DNA from: Mycobacterium sp. | Lineage (GTDB): Bacteria > Actinomycetota > Actinomycetes > Mycobacteriales > Mycobacteriaceae | Reading direction: 5' to 3' | Assembly: GCA_003987775.1 (NCBI GenBank) | Contig: RXJD01000023.1 | Location: 1-64,000 of the forward strand | DNA: 64,000 bases | In this document: positions 35,254 to 42,981 of the stretch, in pieces | Numbering within the stretch: the first letter of the stretch is position 1 | Layout of the letters: each line of letters begins with the position of its first letter | Made by a program: the position numbers and the translations under genes | The notes under the pieces: generated by a model | Databases searched by the model: none | The model's input: the letters and a program-made list of their open reading frames with translations, nothing else | What the model was told of the DNA's origin: nothing

Positions 35254-36063
35254 GTGGTCAACGAATTGCTGGGGAAGGTCGCGGTCGTCACCGGAGCGGC
35301 GTCGGGCCTCGGCCGTGGGATAGCCCAGCGCTTCGCTGCCGAGGGTGCGCGCGTAGTCATCGCCGACGTCGACGCCGACGGAGGCGAGGCACTGGCTGCC
35401 GCCCTGGGGCCGGACGCGTTCTTCGTGCGCACGGACGTCTCCGAACCCGGCGAAGTCGGCGCTCTGGTGGCGGCCACGGTGGCCAAGTTCGGCGGTCTGC
35501 ACGTCATGGTGAACAACGCCGGAGTATCGGGCACGCTGCGCCGTCTGCTCGACGACGACCTCTCCGACTTCCACCGGGTCATGGGGGTCAACGTCCTGGG
35601 AGTGATGGCCGGAACCCGAGATGCCGCGCGGCACATGGCCGTTCATGGCGGCGGCTCCATCGTCAACGTAACTTCGATCGGCGGCATTCAGGCGGGCGGC
35701 GGTGTGATGGTGTACCGCGCATCCAAGGCCGCGGTCATCCAGTTCACCAAATCAGCTGCAATCGAGTTGGCCCAGAACGAGATTCGCGTCAACGCGATCG
35801 CGCCGGGTAATATCCCGACGCCGATCCTGGCCTCGTCGGCTGGGGATCTCGATCCTGCGGAACTAGAACGCTTCGAGGCCCGGATCCGGCAGGGAATGCG
35901 TGACGACCGGCCGCTGAAGCGCGAGGGCACACCCGACGACGTCGCCGAGGCGGCCCTGTATTTCGCCACCGACCGATCGCGGTACGTCACCGGCACGGTT
36001 CTTCCGGTCGACGGCGGAACCGTCGCGGGCAAGGTGAACAGGCCGCGTCGGCAGCCGTCCTGA
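35254..36063 (+). CDS. Short-chain dehydrogenase/reductase
   Basis: 269 residues of a classical SDR: VAVVTGAASGLGRGIAQRFA, DVDADGGEAL, NNAGVSGTLRR, serine in VNVTSIGG, catalytic VYRASKAAV and C-terminal YVTGTVLPVDGGT. GTG 35254 is preferred because an SDR normally begins about eight residues before the glycine motif. ATG 35227 would add nine residues, but it overlaps the last base of the operator. The operator directly upstream links it to the TetR regulon of the downstream P450 operon. The substrate is unknown. Confidence 0.86.
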   Translation: MVNELLGKVAVVTGAASGLGRGIAQRFAAEGARVVIADVDADGGEALAAALGPDAFFVRTDVSEPGEVGALVAATVAKFGGLHVMVNNAGVSGTLRRLLDDDLSDFHRVMGVNVLGVMAGTRDAARHMAVHGGGSIVNVTSIGGIQAGGGVMVYRASKAAVIQFTKSAAIELAQNEIRVNAIAPGNIPTPILASSAGDLDPAELERFEARIRQGMRDDRPLKREGTPDDVAEAALYFATDRSRYVTGTVLPVDGGTVAGKVNRPRRQPS

Positions 36064-36069
36064 CGTTCA

Positions 36070-36131
36070 CGCCGAACGTGAACTCACGGCGGCGTTTTGG
36101 CGGTTTCACCGCCCACACTTCACGCTCGGCG
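36070..36131. repeat. Dispersed stem-loop element, copy A (imperfect)
   Basis: GCCGAACGTGAACTCACGGC on the left pairs with the right arm ending ACACTTCACGCTCGGC, with mismatches in the middle, around an inner GGCGGTTTCACCGCC hairpin. The outer pair GCCGAnCGTGAA/TTCACGnTCGGC resembles the elements at 53468 and 62053. It sits after an SDR gene and could act as a transcription terminator. Confidence 0.6.
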
Positions 36132-36189
36132 GAGGGCGGTCGCCCGGCTATGGCAATGTAGAGTCTGACGCCGGGGGAGGGATTGATCA

Positions 36190-37092
36190 TTGTCGCTGCT
36201 ATCGAATCACGTTGTCGCCGACGCGCTGGCGCGGGTGTTCGCCGCCGCCGTGCGCCCGGCTCCGAAGCCCGCCGTGCGTTTCCCGGAAATTGCCGGTCGC
36301 ACATCGCAAGTCAGCATCCCGACCCGCTACGGCGATGCCCGCGCGGTCCTGTATCACCCGGCTGACGGGGCGACGCGGCCGCCGGTCTACGTCAACGTCC
36401 ACGGCGGCGGCTTCGTCATCGGCCACCCCGAACAGGACGACCCCTGGTGCCGGTACCTGGCCGCCAACACCGGCGCGGTGGTGGTCAACGTCGACTACGT
36501 GCTGGCTCCCGCTCACCGCTTTCCCGCTGCGCCGCAACAGGTCTACGACGTGGTGTGCTGGGCCGCGGACCCCGCGCGGGAGTGGGACGGGACCCGACTG
36601 TGCGTGGGCGGCCAGAGTGCCGGCGGCAACCTCAGCGCCGCGGCCGCCCGGTTGGCGCTGGAGAACCACGGCCCCCGCATCGCTCTGCAGGTGCTGCATT
36701 ACGCACCGCTTGACCTGGTCACCCCGACCGGGGCCAAGCCGTCGACGATCGGTCGGCGGGCGATCATGAAGCCGTGGATGGGCGAGATCTTCGACACCGC
36801 CTACATTCCCGAGCCCGCACAGCGGCGCGACCGCCTCGCATCGCCGGCCTGGGGCGGCAACGCCGACGGGATTGCGGACATCGCGCCCGCCCTGGTGATC
36901 ACGGCCGAACACGACCGGCTTCGCGGCGAAGCCCGCAGATACGCCGACAAGCTAGGTGCCGTCGGAGCGCTGGCCGAGTATCTCGAGGTGCCCGGGGTCG
37001 ACCACGGCTACAACATCATGAGTAACGCGGCCGACGTCACGCGCGACACGTACGCCCGCATCGCCATGCACGTCGAGCGGGCGACCGGTTGA
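36190..37092 (+). CDS. Alpha/beta hydrolase esterase, HSL / LipR-like
   Basis: 300 residues of the hormone-sensitive-lipase fold: oxyanion motif NVHGGGFVIGHPEQDD, nucleophile Ser in CVGGQSAGGNLSAAA, acid in ITAEHDRLRGEA and His in GVDHGYNIMS. TTG 36190 is the start given by frame and the upstream purine-rich GGGGGAGGGATTG. GTG at 36208 is an alternative. It is followed by three 17-bp direct repeats and an SDR, a lipase-SDR order that recalls the mymA/lipR operon of M. tuberculosis, though the similarity may be only of family. It might release an acid from an ester for the P450 operon downstream. Confidence 0.85.
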   Translation: MSLLSNHVVADALARVFAAAVRPAPKPAVRFPEIAGRTSQVSIPTRYGDARAVLYHPADGATRPPVYVNVHGGGFVIGHPEQDDPWCRYLAANTGAVVVNVDYVLAPAHRFPAAPQQVYDVVCWAADPAREWDGTRLCVGGQSAGGNLSAAAARLALENHGPRIALQVLHYAPLDLVTPTGAKPSTIGRRAIMKPWMGEIFDTAYIPEPAQRRDRLASPAWGGNADGIADIAPALVITAEHDRLRGEARRYADKLGAVGALAEYLEVPGVDHGYNIMSNAADVTRDTYARIAMHVERATG

Positions 37093-37139
37093 TCGGCGCA
37101 TCGTATTGATCGGTGCATCGTATTGATCGGTGCATCGAC
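37089..37139 (+). repeat. Three tandem 17-bp direct repeats
   Basis: TTGATCGGCGCATCGTA (37089-37105), TTGATCGGTGCATCGTA (37106-37122) and TTGATCGGTGCATCGAC (37123-37139) run head to tail. The first overlaps the esterase stop codon. They fill the gap before the SDR ribosome-binding site and look like iterated protein-binding sites or a recent slippage. Confidence 0.8.
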
Positions 37140-37171
37140 GTGCGGTGTACTCGATGGTCGGGAGGTCAGCC

Positions 37172-37996
37172 ATGGACGGTTTCGCCGGCAAGGTCGCGGT
37201 GGTCACGGGAGCCGGCTCGGGTATCGGCCGGGCGCTGGCGGTGGAACTGGCCCGATCGGGTGCGCGGCTGGCGATCAGTGACGTCGACGTCGAGGGCCTC
37301 CAGCAGACCGAGGCACTGATCCGGCGCATCGGAGCGCCGGTGCGGGCGGACCGCCTCGACGTCACCGAACGCGAGTCATTCCTCGCCTACGCCGACACGG
37401 TCAGTGCCCACTTCGGCATCGTGCACCAGATCTACAACATCGCGGGCATTGCGTTCCTCGGCGACGTCGAGGTCAGCCAGTTCAAAGACATCGAAAGAGT
37501 GATGGACGTCGACTACTGGGGCGTCGTCAACGGAACGAAGGCCTTCCTGCCGCACCTGATCGCATCCGGCGACGGCCATGTCGTCAACATGTCCAGCATG
37601 TTCGGCCTGTTCGGCGTCCCCGGTCAGGCCGCCTACAACTCCGCCAAATTCGCGGTGCGCGGTTTCACCGAGTCGCTGCGCCAGGAGATGGCGGTCGCCG
37701 GCCACCCGGTCGCGGTCACGGTGGTCCACCCCGGCTACGTCAAGACGGCGATCGCGGCCAACGCCGGGCATGTCGAAGGCCTCGACAAAGAAGCCGGCGT
37801 GCGGGTCTTCAACAAGGTCGCGATCACCAGTGCCGAGCGGGCCGCGCGGATCATCCTCAAGGCGGTCCGAAAGAAGAAGGGGCGGGTGGTGGTGGGGCCG
37901 GACGCCAAGGCCTACAGCCTGCTGGTGCGGCTGGCCCCGACGGGCTACCAGCGCATCCTCGGTCCGATGACCGCACGATTCCAATCCGGACGCTAG
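37172..37996 (+). CDS. Short-chain dehydrogenase/reductase, SadH-like
   Basis: 274 residues: VAVVTGAGSGIGRALAVELA, NIAGIAFLGDVE, serine in VNMSSMFGLFG, catalytic AYNSAKFAVRGF, and a C-terminal extension (KKKGRVVVGPDAKAYSLLVR) found in membrane-associated SDRs such as SadH. GGGAGGTCAGCC gives a strong ribosome-binding site for ATG 37172; longer versions run through the direct repeats. It overlaps the DoxX-like gene by one base. It probably acts on a lipid or terpenoid-like alcohol, judging by family and neighbours. Confidence 0.86.
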   Translation: MDGFAGKVAVVTGAGSGIGRALAVELARSGARLAISDVDVEGLQQTEALIRRIGAPVRADRLDVTERESFLAYADTVSAHFGIVHQIYNIAGIAFLGDVEVSQFKDIERVMDVDYWGVVNGTKAFLPHLIASGDGHVVNMSSMFGLFGVPGQAAYNSAKFAVRGFTESLRQEMAVAGHPVAVTVVHPGYVKTAIAANAGHVEGLDKEAGVRVFNKVAITSAERAARIILKAVRKKKGRVVVGPDAKAYSLLVRLAPTGYQRILGPMTARFQSGR

Positions 37997-38412
37997 TGAA
38001 CATTCGGACCGTCGCCCGTCTGGTACTCGGCGGCTTCCTGATTTTTGCCGGAGTCGCCCACCTGAGCTTCGCGCGCACCTCGTTTTATGCCCAGGTGCCG
38101 CGGTGGTTGCCGCTGAGCGCCGACTTCGTCGTGATCGCGTCCGGGGTGGTGGAGATCGTTCTCGGGTTGGCCCTGCTGGTGCTGACGCGGTGGCAGGTCA
38201 CTGTGGGTTGGGTGGTGGGCCTCTTCTTCGTGCTGGTATTTCCCGGCAATATCGCCCAATTCACCTCGCACGCCAACGCTTTCGGCCTCGACTCGGATCT
38301 GGCCCGGGGTATCCGGCTGTTGTTCCAGCCGCTGCTGGTGGTCTGGGCGCTCTGGTGCACGGGGGCGTGGGCCGCGTACCGGAGACGGGCCGACCGGCGT
38401 CATGTCATTTAA
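37996..38412 (+). CDS. DoxX-like small membrane protein
   Basis: 138 residues with four predicted TM segments (LVLGGFLIFAGVAHLSF, FVVIASGVVEIVLGLALLVL, VGWVVGLFFVLVFPGNIAQF, LLFQPLLVVWALWCTGAWAA). The TM2 glycine/glutamate motif ASGVVEIVLGLALL is typical of the DoxX/DoxD family, linked to redox or thiol homeostasis in mycobacteria. GTG 37996 overlaps the SDR stop by one base. The stop codon overlaps the left arm of the next operator. Role unknown. Confidence 0.8.
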   Translation: MNIRTVARLVLGGFLIFAGVAHLSFARTSFYAQVPRWLPLSADFVVIASGVVEIVLGLALLVLTRWQVTVGWVVGLFFVLVFPGNIAQFTSHANAFGLDSDLARGIRLLFQPLLVVWALWCTGAWAAYRRRADRRHVI

Positions 38413-38430
38413 ATCAATCGCTTGACTTAA
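38409..38430. promoter_or_regulatory. TetR-type operator, copy 2 (TTAAATCAA-N4-TTGACTTAA)
   Basis: TTAAATCAA (38409-38417), spacer TCGC, TTGACTTAA (38422-38430). The arms are identical to those of the copy at 35206. It lies 28 bases before the TetR start, the position of an autoregulated operator. In this GC-rich DNA an A/T-rich 22-bp palindrome occurring twice within 3.2 kb is unlikely by chance. Confidence 0.82.
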
Positions 38431-38458
38431 TAGCGATGGGCGCGGTTGACTGGGTGTT

Positions 38459-39130
38459 ATGACCACAGTCGGGCGGGCTGTTCGCGGCGAGCGGGCAAGT
38501 TCCACGCAAGAGGCCATCCTGGTCGCCGCCGAGCGACTGTTCGCCGAACACGGAGTGTTTGCGGTGTCCAACCGCCAGGTCAGCGAGGCCGCCGGGCAAG
38601 GCAATAACGCCGCCGTCGGCTATCACTTCGGCACCAAGGCCGACCTGGTCCGGGCGATCGAGGAGAAACATCGCGGACCCGTCGAGCAATTGCGCGAGCA
38701 GATGGTGGCCGCCCTGCCCGAGTCGGCAGGCATGCGGGACTGGGTGGCCTGCCTCGTCTGCCCGCTGACCGAGCATCTGGAGGTGCTCGGCAATCCGACC
38801 TGGTACGCCCGTTTCGCCGCCCAGGCCATGACCGACCCGGCATATCACAACATCGTGGTCAAGGACGCGCTCAGTTCGCCGTCACTGGTTCAGGTGATCG
38901 ACGGCATCAACAGCTGCCTGCCGGAACTGCCGGTGGCGGTCCGCTTCGAGCGAAACATCATGGCGCGCAACCTGTTGATGCATACCAGCGCCGACTTCGA
39001 ACGTGCGCTGGCCGAAGGCACCTCGATGCCACGACCGTCCTGGCGAGCCGCCGCGACCGGCCTCATCGACGCCATCGTCGGCCTGTGGCTGGCCCCCGTG
39101 ACCCTGGCGGATGGCGAGCCGGCCCGATGA
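38459..39130 (+). CDS. TetR family regulator of the P450 operon
   Basis: 223 residues. The N-terminal helix-turn-helix (residues about 16-65: ILVAAERLFAEHGVFAVSNR, then QVSEAAGQGNNAAVGYHFGT and KADLVRAIEEKHRGP) is a TetR fold, followed by a helical ligand domain. ATG 38459. It begins 28 bases after its presumed operator and overlaps the ferredoxin gene by four bases (ATGA). The ligand is unknown, perhaps a CoA ester of the pathway. Because the same operator lies upstream of the SDR at 35254, it probably also controls that gene. Confidence 0.88.
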   Translation: MTTVGRAVRGERASSTQEAILVAAERLFAEHGVFAVSNRQVSEAAGQGNNAAVGYHFGTKADLVRAIEEKHRGPVEQLREQMVAALPESAGMRDWVACLVCPLTEHLEVLGNPTWYARFAAQAMTDPAYHNIVVKDALSSPSLVQVIDGINSCLPELPVAVRFERNIMARNLLMHTSADFERALAEGTSMPRPSWRAAATGLIDAIVGLWLAPVTLADGEPAR

Positions 39131-39321
39131 AAGTCACTGTCGATCAGGATGTCTGCGCCTCGTCGGGCAACTGCGTGATGAACGCGCCGGAAGTCTTCGA
39201 CCAGCGTGACGAGGACGGTGTCGTGGTGCTGCTCAACCCGAACCCAGCCGCCGATCAGGCCGAGGCCGCCCGTAAAGCCGCCGCGTTCTGCCCGGCCCTG
39301 GCCATCCATATTGAGGAGTGA
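39127..39321 (+). CDS. Ferredoxin, 3Fe-4S type, partner of P450
   Basis: 64 residues: MKVTVDQDVCASSGNCVMNA with Cys10 and Cys16, and AAAFCPALAIHIEE with Cys55. The middle cysteine of a 4Fe-4S motif is Ser13 here, which indicates a [3Fe-4S] cluster, as in ferredoxins that feed mycobacterial P450s. It begins in the tetR stop codon (ATGA) and the P450 follows after three bases, so it is the natural electron donor for it. No ferredoxin reductase gene is in the window. Confidence 0.92.
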   Translation: MKVTVDQDVCASSGNCVMNAPEVFDQRDEDGVVVLLNPNPAADQAEAARKAAAFCPALAIHIEE

Positions 39322-39324
39322 GGC

Positions 39325-40569
39325 GTGTCCGAGACGATGGCGAGTACCTCGACCGAAACGCCGGCCGACGTCCCCGAGTATCCGATGCCCCGTGCGGCCG
39401 GCTGCCCGTTCGCGCCACCACCGGGAGTGCTGGCGCTGGCCGAAGCCAGACCACTGTCGCGCGTGCGGATCTGGGACGGCAGCACTCCCTGGCTCATCAC
39501 GGGATATGAGCAGTGCCGCGAGCTGTTCTCCGATTCTCGCGTCAGCGTCGACGACCGGGTCCCCGGCTTCCCGCACTGGAACGCCGGGATGGTGGCGACC
39601 GTGCACAAGCGACCCCGATCGGTGTTCACGTCAGACGGCGAGGAGCACACCCGATTTCGGCGAATGTTGTCCAAACCCTTCACGTTCCGGCGGGTAGAGG
39701 GACTGCGGCCCGCCATCCAGCAGATCACCGACGAGCACATCGACGCGATGCTGGCCGGGCCCAAACCGGCCGACATCGTCGGCGCTCTCGCGCTGCCGGT
39801 GCCCTCGCTGGTGATCAGCCAGCTGCTCGGTGTCCCCTACGAAGATGCCGAAATGTTCCAGCACCACGCCAATGTCGGGCTGGCGCGCTATGCGACGGGC
39901 GACGACACCGTCAAAGGTGCGATGAGTCTGAACAAGTACCTGGCCGACCTGGTGCGGGCCAAGATGGAAGCCCCCGCCGAGGATGCCGTGTCCGATCTGG
40001 CCGAGCGGGTCAACGCCGGTGAGCTCAGCGTGAAGGAGGCGGCGCAGCTGGCTACCGGACTGCTGATCGCCGGGCACGAGACCACCGCCAACATGCTCGG
40101 CCTGGGAGTGCTTGCGCTGCTGGAAAACCCGGACCAGTTGCCCGCAATCCGTGACGCCGACGATCCCAAGATCGTGGCCAATGCCGTCGAAGAACTGCTG
40201 CGCTACCTCAGCATCATCCAGAACGGCCAGCGTCGCGTTGCCGTCGAGGACATCGCCGTCGCCGGCGAGATGATCCGCGCCGGCGACGGCATCATCATCG
40301 ACCTGGCCCCGGCGAACTGGGACGCCCACGCGTTCACCGAACCCGAACGCCTATATCTGCACCGCTCCGGTGCCGATCGCAACGTGGCCTTCGGCTACGG
40401 CCGTCATCAGTGCGTCGGCCAGCAGCTGGCCCGCGCGGAGATGCAGATCGTCTTCCGCACGCTGTTCCGCCGCATCCCCACCCTGCAACTGGCTGCGGCG
40501 CTCGACGACATTCCCTTCAAGCACGACCGCCTCGCCTACGGCGTCTACGAACTGCCGGTCACCTGGTAA
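39325..40569 (+). CDS. Cytochrome P450, ferredoxin-linked
   Basis: 414 residues. I-helix motif LLIAGHETTANML, K-helix ExxR in EELLRYL, and the heme-binding loop FGYGRHQCVGQQLARAEM with the axial Cys. Resembles the bacterial CYP105-like group. GTG 39325 starts three bases after the ferredoxin gene. It is the third gene of a ten-gene operon and should hydroxylate the starting compound or an early intermediate. A second P450 (49978) of a different type lies in the neighbouring operon. The substrate is unknown, and the CYP family number cannot be given from sequence inspection. Confidence 0.9.
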   Translation: MSETMASTSTETPADVPEYPMPRAAGCPFAPPPGVLALAEARPLSRVRIWDGSTPWLITGYEQCRELFSDSRVSVDDRVPGFPHWNAGMVATVHKRPRSVFTSDGEEHTRFRRMLSKPFTFRRVEGLRPAIQQITDEHIDAMLAGPKPADIVGALALPVPSLVISQLLGVPYEDAEMFQHHANVGLARYATGDDTVKGAMSLNKYLADLVRAKMEAPAEDAVSDLAERVNAGELSVKEAAQLATGLLIAGHETTANMLGLGVLALLENPDQLPAIRDADDPKIVANAVEELLRYLSIIQNGQRRVAVEDIAVAGEMIRAGDGIIIDLAPANWDAHAFTEPERLYLHRSGADRNVAFGYGRHQCVGQQLARAEMQIVFRTLFRRIPTLQLAAALDDIPFKHDRLAYGVYELPVTW

Positions 40570-40582
40570 CGAAAGGTCAACG

Positions 40583-41740
40583 ATGACAAGCACCCTCTAC
40601 CCGCCCAAAGGCTTTGGCGCACCGAAGGATCGCAAGGGACACGCGATCGGCAGCAATGTGGGACTGCCCGCCGGGACCGAGGTGTTCTCGGCCGACAACC
40701 ACATCTCACTGGCGGCCGATATCTTCTACGAACGGTTTCCCGAAGACCTGAAGGACAAGGCGCCCCGGATCTGGTACGAGGAAGGCGCATACCAGGTCGG
40801 TCGTAAGGGCCAGTCGTTCCTGCCCGGCGACTTCAGCGCCGTGCTGATGCAGTACGACGACCTGCCCGGAGCGGCGAGCACCAACATCGAGGCCAGGATT
40901 CAGGAGCTGCGCGAGGACGGCGTCGACAAAGAACTCGCGTTTCCCAATGCGGTCCTGGCGTTGTTCCACTACCCGGACAAAAAGCTTCGCGAGCTCACGT
41001 TCCGCATCTACAACGAGTACGTCGCCGAGCTGCAGGAGCGGTCCAACGGCCACTTCTATGGCGCCGGCCTGATCAACTGGTGGGACCCGGCAGGCACCCG
41101 CAAGACCCTCGCCGAGCTGAAATCCCTTGGATTGCGGACATTTCTGATGCCGCTCAACCCCGGCAAGGACGACGACGGCAACCCCATCGACTACTCCTGC
41201 ACATCCATGAGCGCCGTGTGGGATGAGATCGAGGCCGCAGGTTTGCCGATCACCCACCACATCGGGGAGACCCCGCCGAAGAGTCCGTGCGAGTTCAACA
41301 GCGTCGTCGTCGGCATGATGATCAACATCGACGGCTTCCGGGAAACGTTCTCCAAGTACATCTTCGGCGGCATCCTCGACCAGCACCCCGGGCTGCGGAT
41401 CGGCTGGTTCGAGGGCGGTATCGCCTGGGTGCCCTGGGCCCTGCAGGACGCCGAACATCTGGTCGCGTCTTATCAGCACATGTTCAACCGGCCGCTGGAA
41501 CACGACGTCCGCTACTACTGGGACACCCACATGAGCGCCTCGTTCATGGTCGACCCGCTGGGCCTGGAGCTGATCGACCGCATCGGAGTCGACAAGGTGA
41601 TGTGGTCATCGGACTACCCGCACAACGAAAGCACCTACGGATACTCCGAGAAGTCGCTGGCGGCCGTCGTCGAGGCCGTCGGCCCGGACAACGCGGCCCG
41701 GATCGTCAGCGGCAATATCCGCGAATTCCTCGGGCTATGA
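40583..41740 (+). CDS. Amidohydrolase, decarboxylase-type (amidohydrolase 2 family)
   Basis: 385 residues. FSADNHISLAADIF near residue 37 supplies the Asp/His metal pair, PITHHIGETPPK the next His, and VMWSSDYPHNEST the catalytic Asp. This is the pattern of ACMSD / 2,3-dihydroxybenzoate-decarboxylase-like enzymes, a group that often carries non-oxidative decarboxylases or C-C hydrolases. ATG 40583 has GAAAGG at seven bases. It overlaps the M24 gene by four bases (ATGA). A second protein of the same type sits at 59513. The exact reaction is not predictable. Confidence 0.87.
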   Translation: MTSTLYPPKGFGAPKDRKGHAIGSNVGLPAGTEVFSADNHISLAADIFYERFPEDLKDKAPRIWYEEGAYQVGRKGQSFLPGDFSAVLMQYDDLPGAASTNIEARIQELREDGVDKELAFPNAVLALFHYPDKKLRELTFRIYNEYVAELQERSNGHFYGAGLINWWDPAGTRKTLAELKSLGLRTFLMPLNPGKDDDGNPIDYSCTSMSAVWDEIEAAGLPITHHIGETPPKSPCEFNSVVVGMMINIDGFRETFSKYIFGGILDQHPGLRIGWFEGGIAWVPWALQDAEHLVASYQHMFNRPLEHDVRYYWDTHMSASFMVDPLGLELIDRIGVDKVMWSSDYPHNESTYGYSEKSLAAVVEAVGPDNAARIVSGNIREFLGL

Positions 41741-42981
41741 GTACTTTCGGGACCATTTTCGCGCAACAGGACAGCGGACTGGCGATACCGGACACGCCCG
41801 ATCTGTCCCGTATGCGCCGCGAGACCGGGGCGCGGTTGCGCGCGGCGATGACCGAACGCGGTATCGACGCCCTGGTGCTGCTCGGCAACAATGCGGTGGT
41901 CTACGCCACCGGCACCAGCTGGCCCCTGGGTGACGCCGGCCTGTCCTATGTGGAGCGGCCGGTGGCGGTGGTGCTCGCCGATGACGAGTGGCCGCACCTG
42001 TTCCTGCCGTTCCGCGAGGGTGCGGCGCAGGAGTCCGAGCTGCCGGCCGACCACCTGCACGGCCCGGTGTATCTCGAATTCGGCGAGGGGGTCGCCGATT
42101 TCGCGCGAGTGCTGGCCGATCTGGTTCCGCAGGGCGCCACCGTGGCGGCCGACGAACTGACCGGCGCCATGTCACGCGCCCGCACCACGTTGTTCCCCGG
42201 CGGGTTTCCCGGCGACGCGGCAGCGGTGATCAGTGCCGCCAAGGTGATCAAGACTCCAGACGAGCTGGCCTGTATTCGCACCGCCGTGCGCATCACCGAC
42301 GAGGCGATGGTTGAGGTCCACGAGGCGCTGGCCCCCGGGATCCGCCAGATCGACCTGTCGGCACGCTTCGTACGCCGGGCCTTCGAGCTGGGGGCGATGA
42401 CCAGCATGCTGGAACCGATCTGGCAGGTGATGCCGCGCAGCAGGGCCGAGGGTGTCTGGACCACCCACGGGGATCTCGCCCTGCCGTTGCTGAGCACCGA
42501 ACGCGAACTGGTCAAGGGCGACGTGCTGTGGACCGACGTCAGCATCACCTACTGTGGCTACTGCTCCGATTTCGGCCGCACGTGGATCGTCGGACAGGAT
42601 CCGTCCCCGCGCCAGCAGGAACAGTTTCACCGGTGGCGGTCGATCATGGACGCTGTGCTGGGCGTCGCCCGCGCCGGAGCCACCGCCGCGGATCTGGGCC
42701 GCGCGGCGATCGCGGCCAACGGCGGAACCCGACCCTGGCTCCCGCACTTCTACCTGGGCCACGGCATCGGCGTCAATGCGGCTGAAATGCCGATGATCGG
42801 AACGGATCTCGGCGAGGAGTTCGACGAGAACTTCGTACTGCGGCCGGGCATGGTGCTGGTGCTGGAACCGGTTGTCTGGGAGGACGGCACCGGTGGATAT
42901 CGCAGCGAAGAGGTACTGGTGATCACCGAGGAAGGCTCGATTCGCTTGACCGACTACCCCTATGACCCCTATGTCGACTGA
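41737..42981 (+). CDS. M24 family metallopeptidase (Xaa-Pro aminopeptidase / creatinase type)
   Basis: 414 residues with a creatinase N-domain (about 20-160) and a pita-bread C-domain in which all five metal ligands can be placed: D267 (LWTDVSI), D278 (CSDFGRTW), H342 (YLGHGIGV), E377 (LVLEPVVW) and E392 (YRSEEVLVIT). It may therefore be an active dinuclear-metal hydrolase, or a creatinase-like C-N hydrolase that needs only part of the set. It is part of an overlapping operon and is followed by a related but degenerate copy. No dipeptide role fits the pathway, so it could cut an amide-linked intermediate. Confidence 0.87.
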   Translation: MSTFGTIFAQQDSGLAIPDTPDLSRMRRETGARLRAAMTERGIDALVLLGNNAVVYATGTSWPLGDAGLSYVERPVAVVLADDEWPHLFLPFREGAAQESELPADHLHGPVYLEFGEGVADFARVLADLVPQGATVAADELTGAMSRARTTLFPGGFPGDAAAVISAAKVIKTPDELACIRTAVRITDEAMVEVHEALAPGIRQIDLSARFVRRAFELGAMTSMLEPIWQVMPRSRAEGVWTTHGDLALPLLSTERELVKGDVLWTDVSITYCGYCSDFGRTWIVGQDPSPRQQEQFHRWRSIMDAVLGVARAGATAADLGRAAIAANGGTRPWLPHFYLGHGIGVNAAEMPMIGTDLGEEFDENFVLRPGMVLVLEPVVWEDGTGGYRSEEVLVITEEGSIRLTDYPYDPYVD

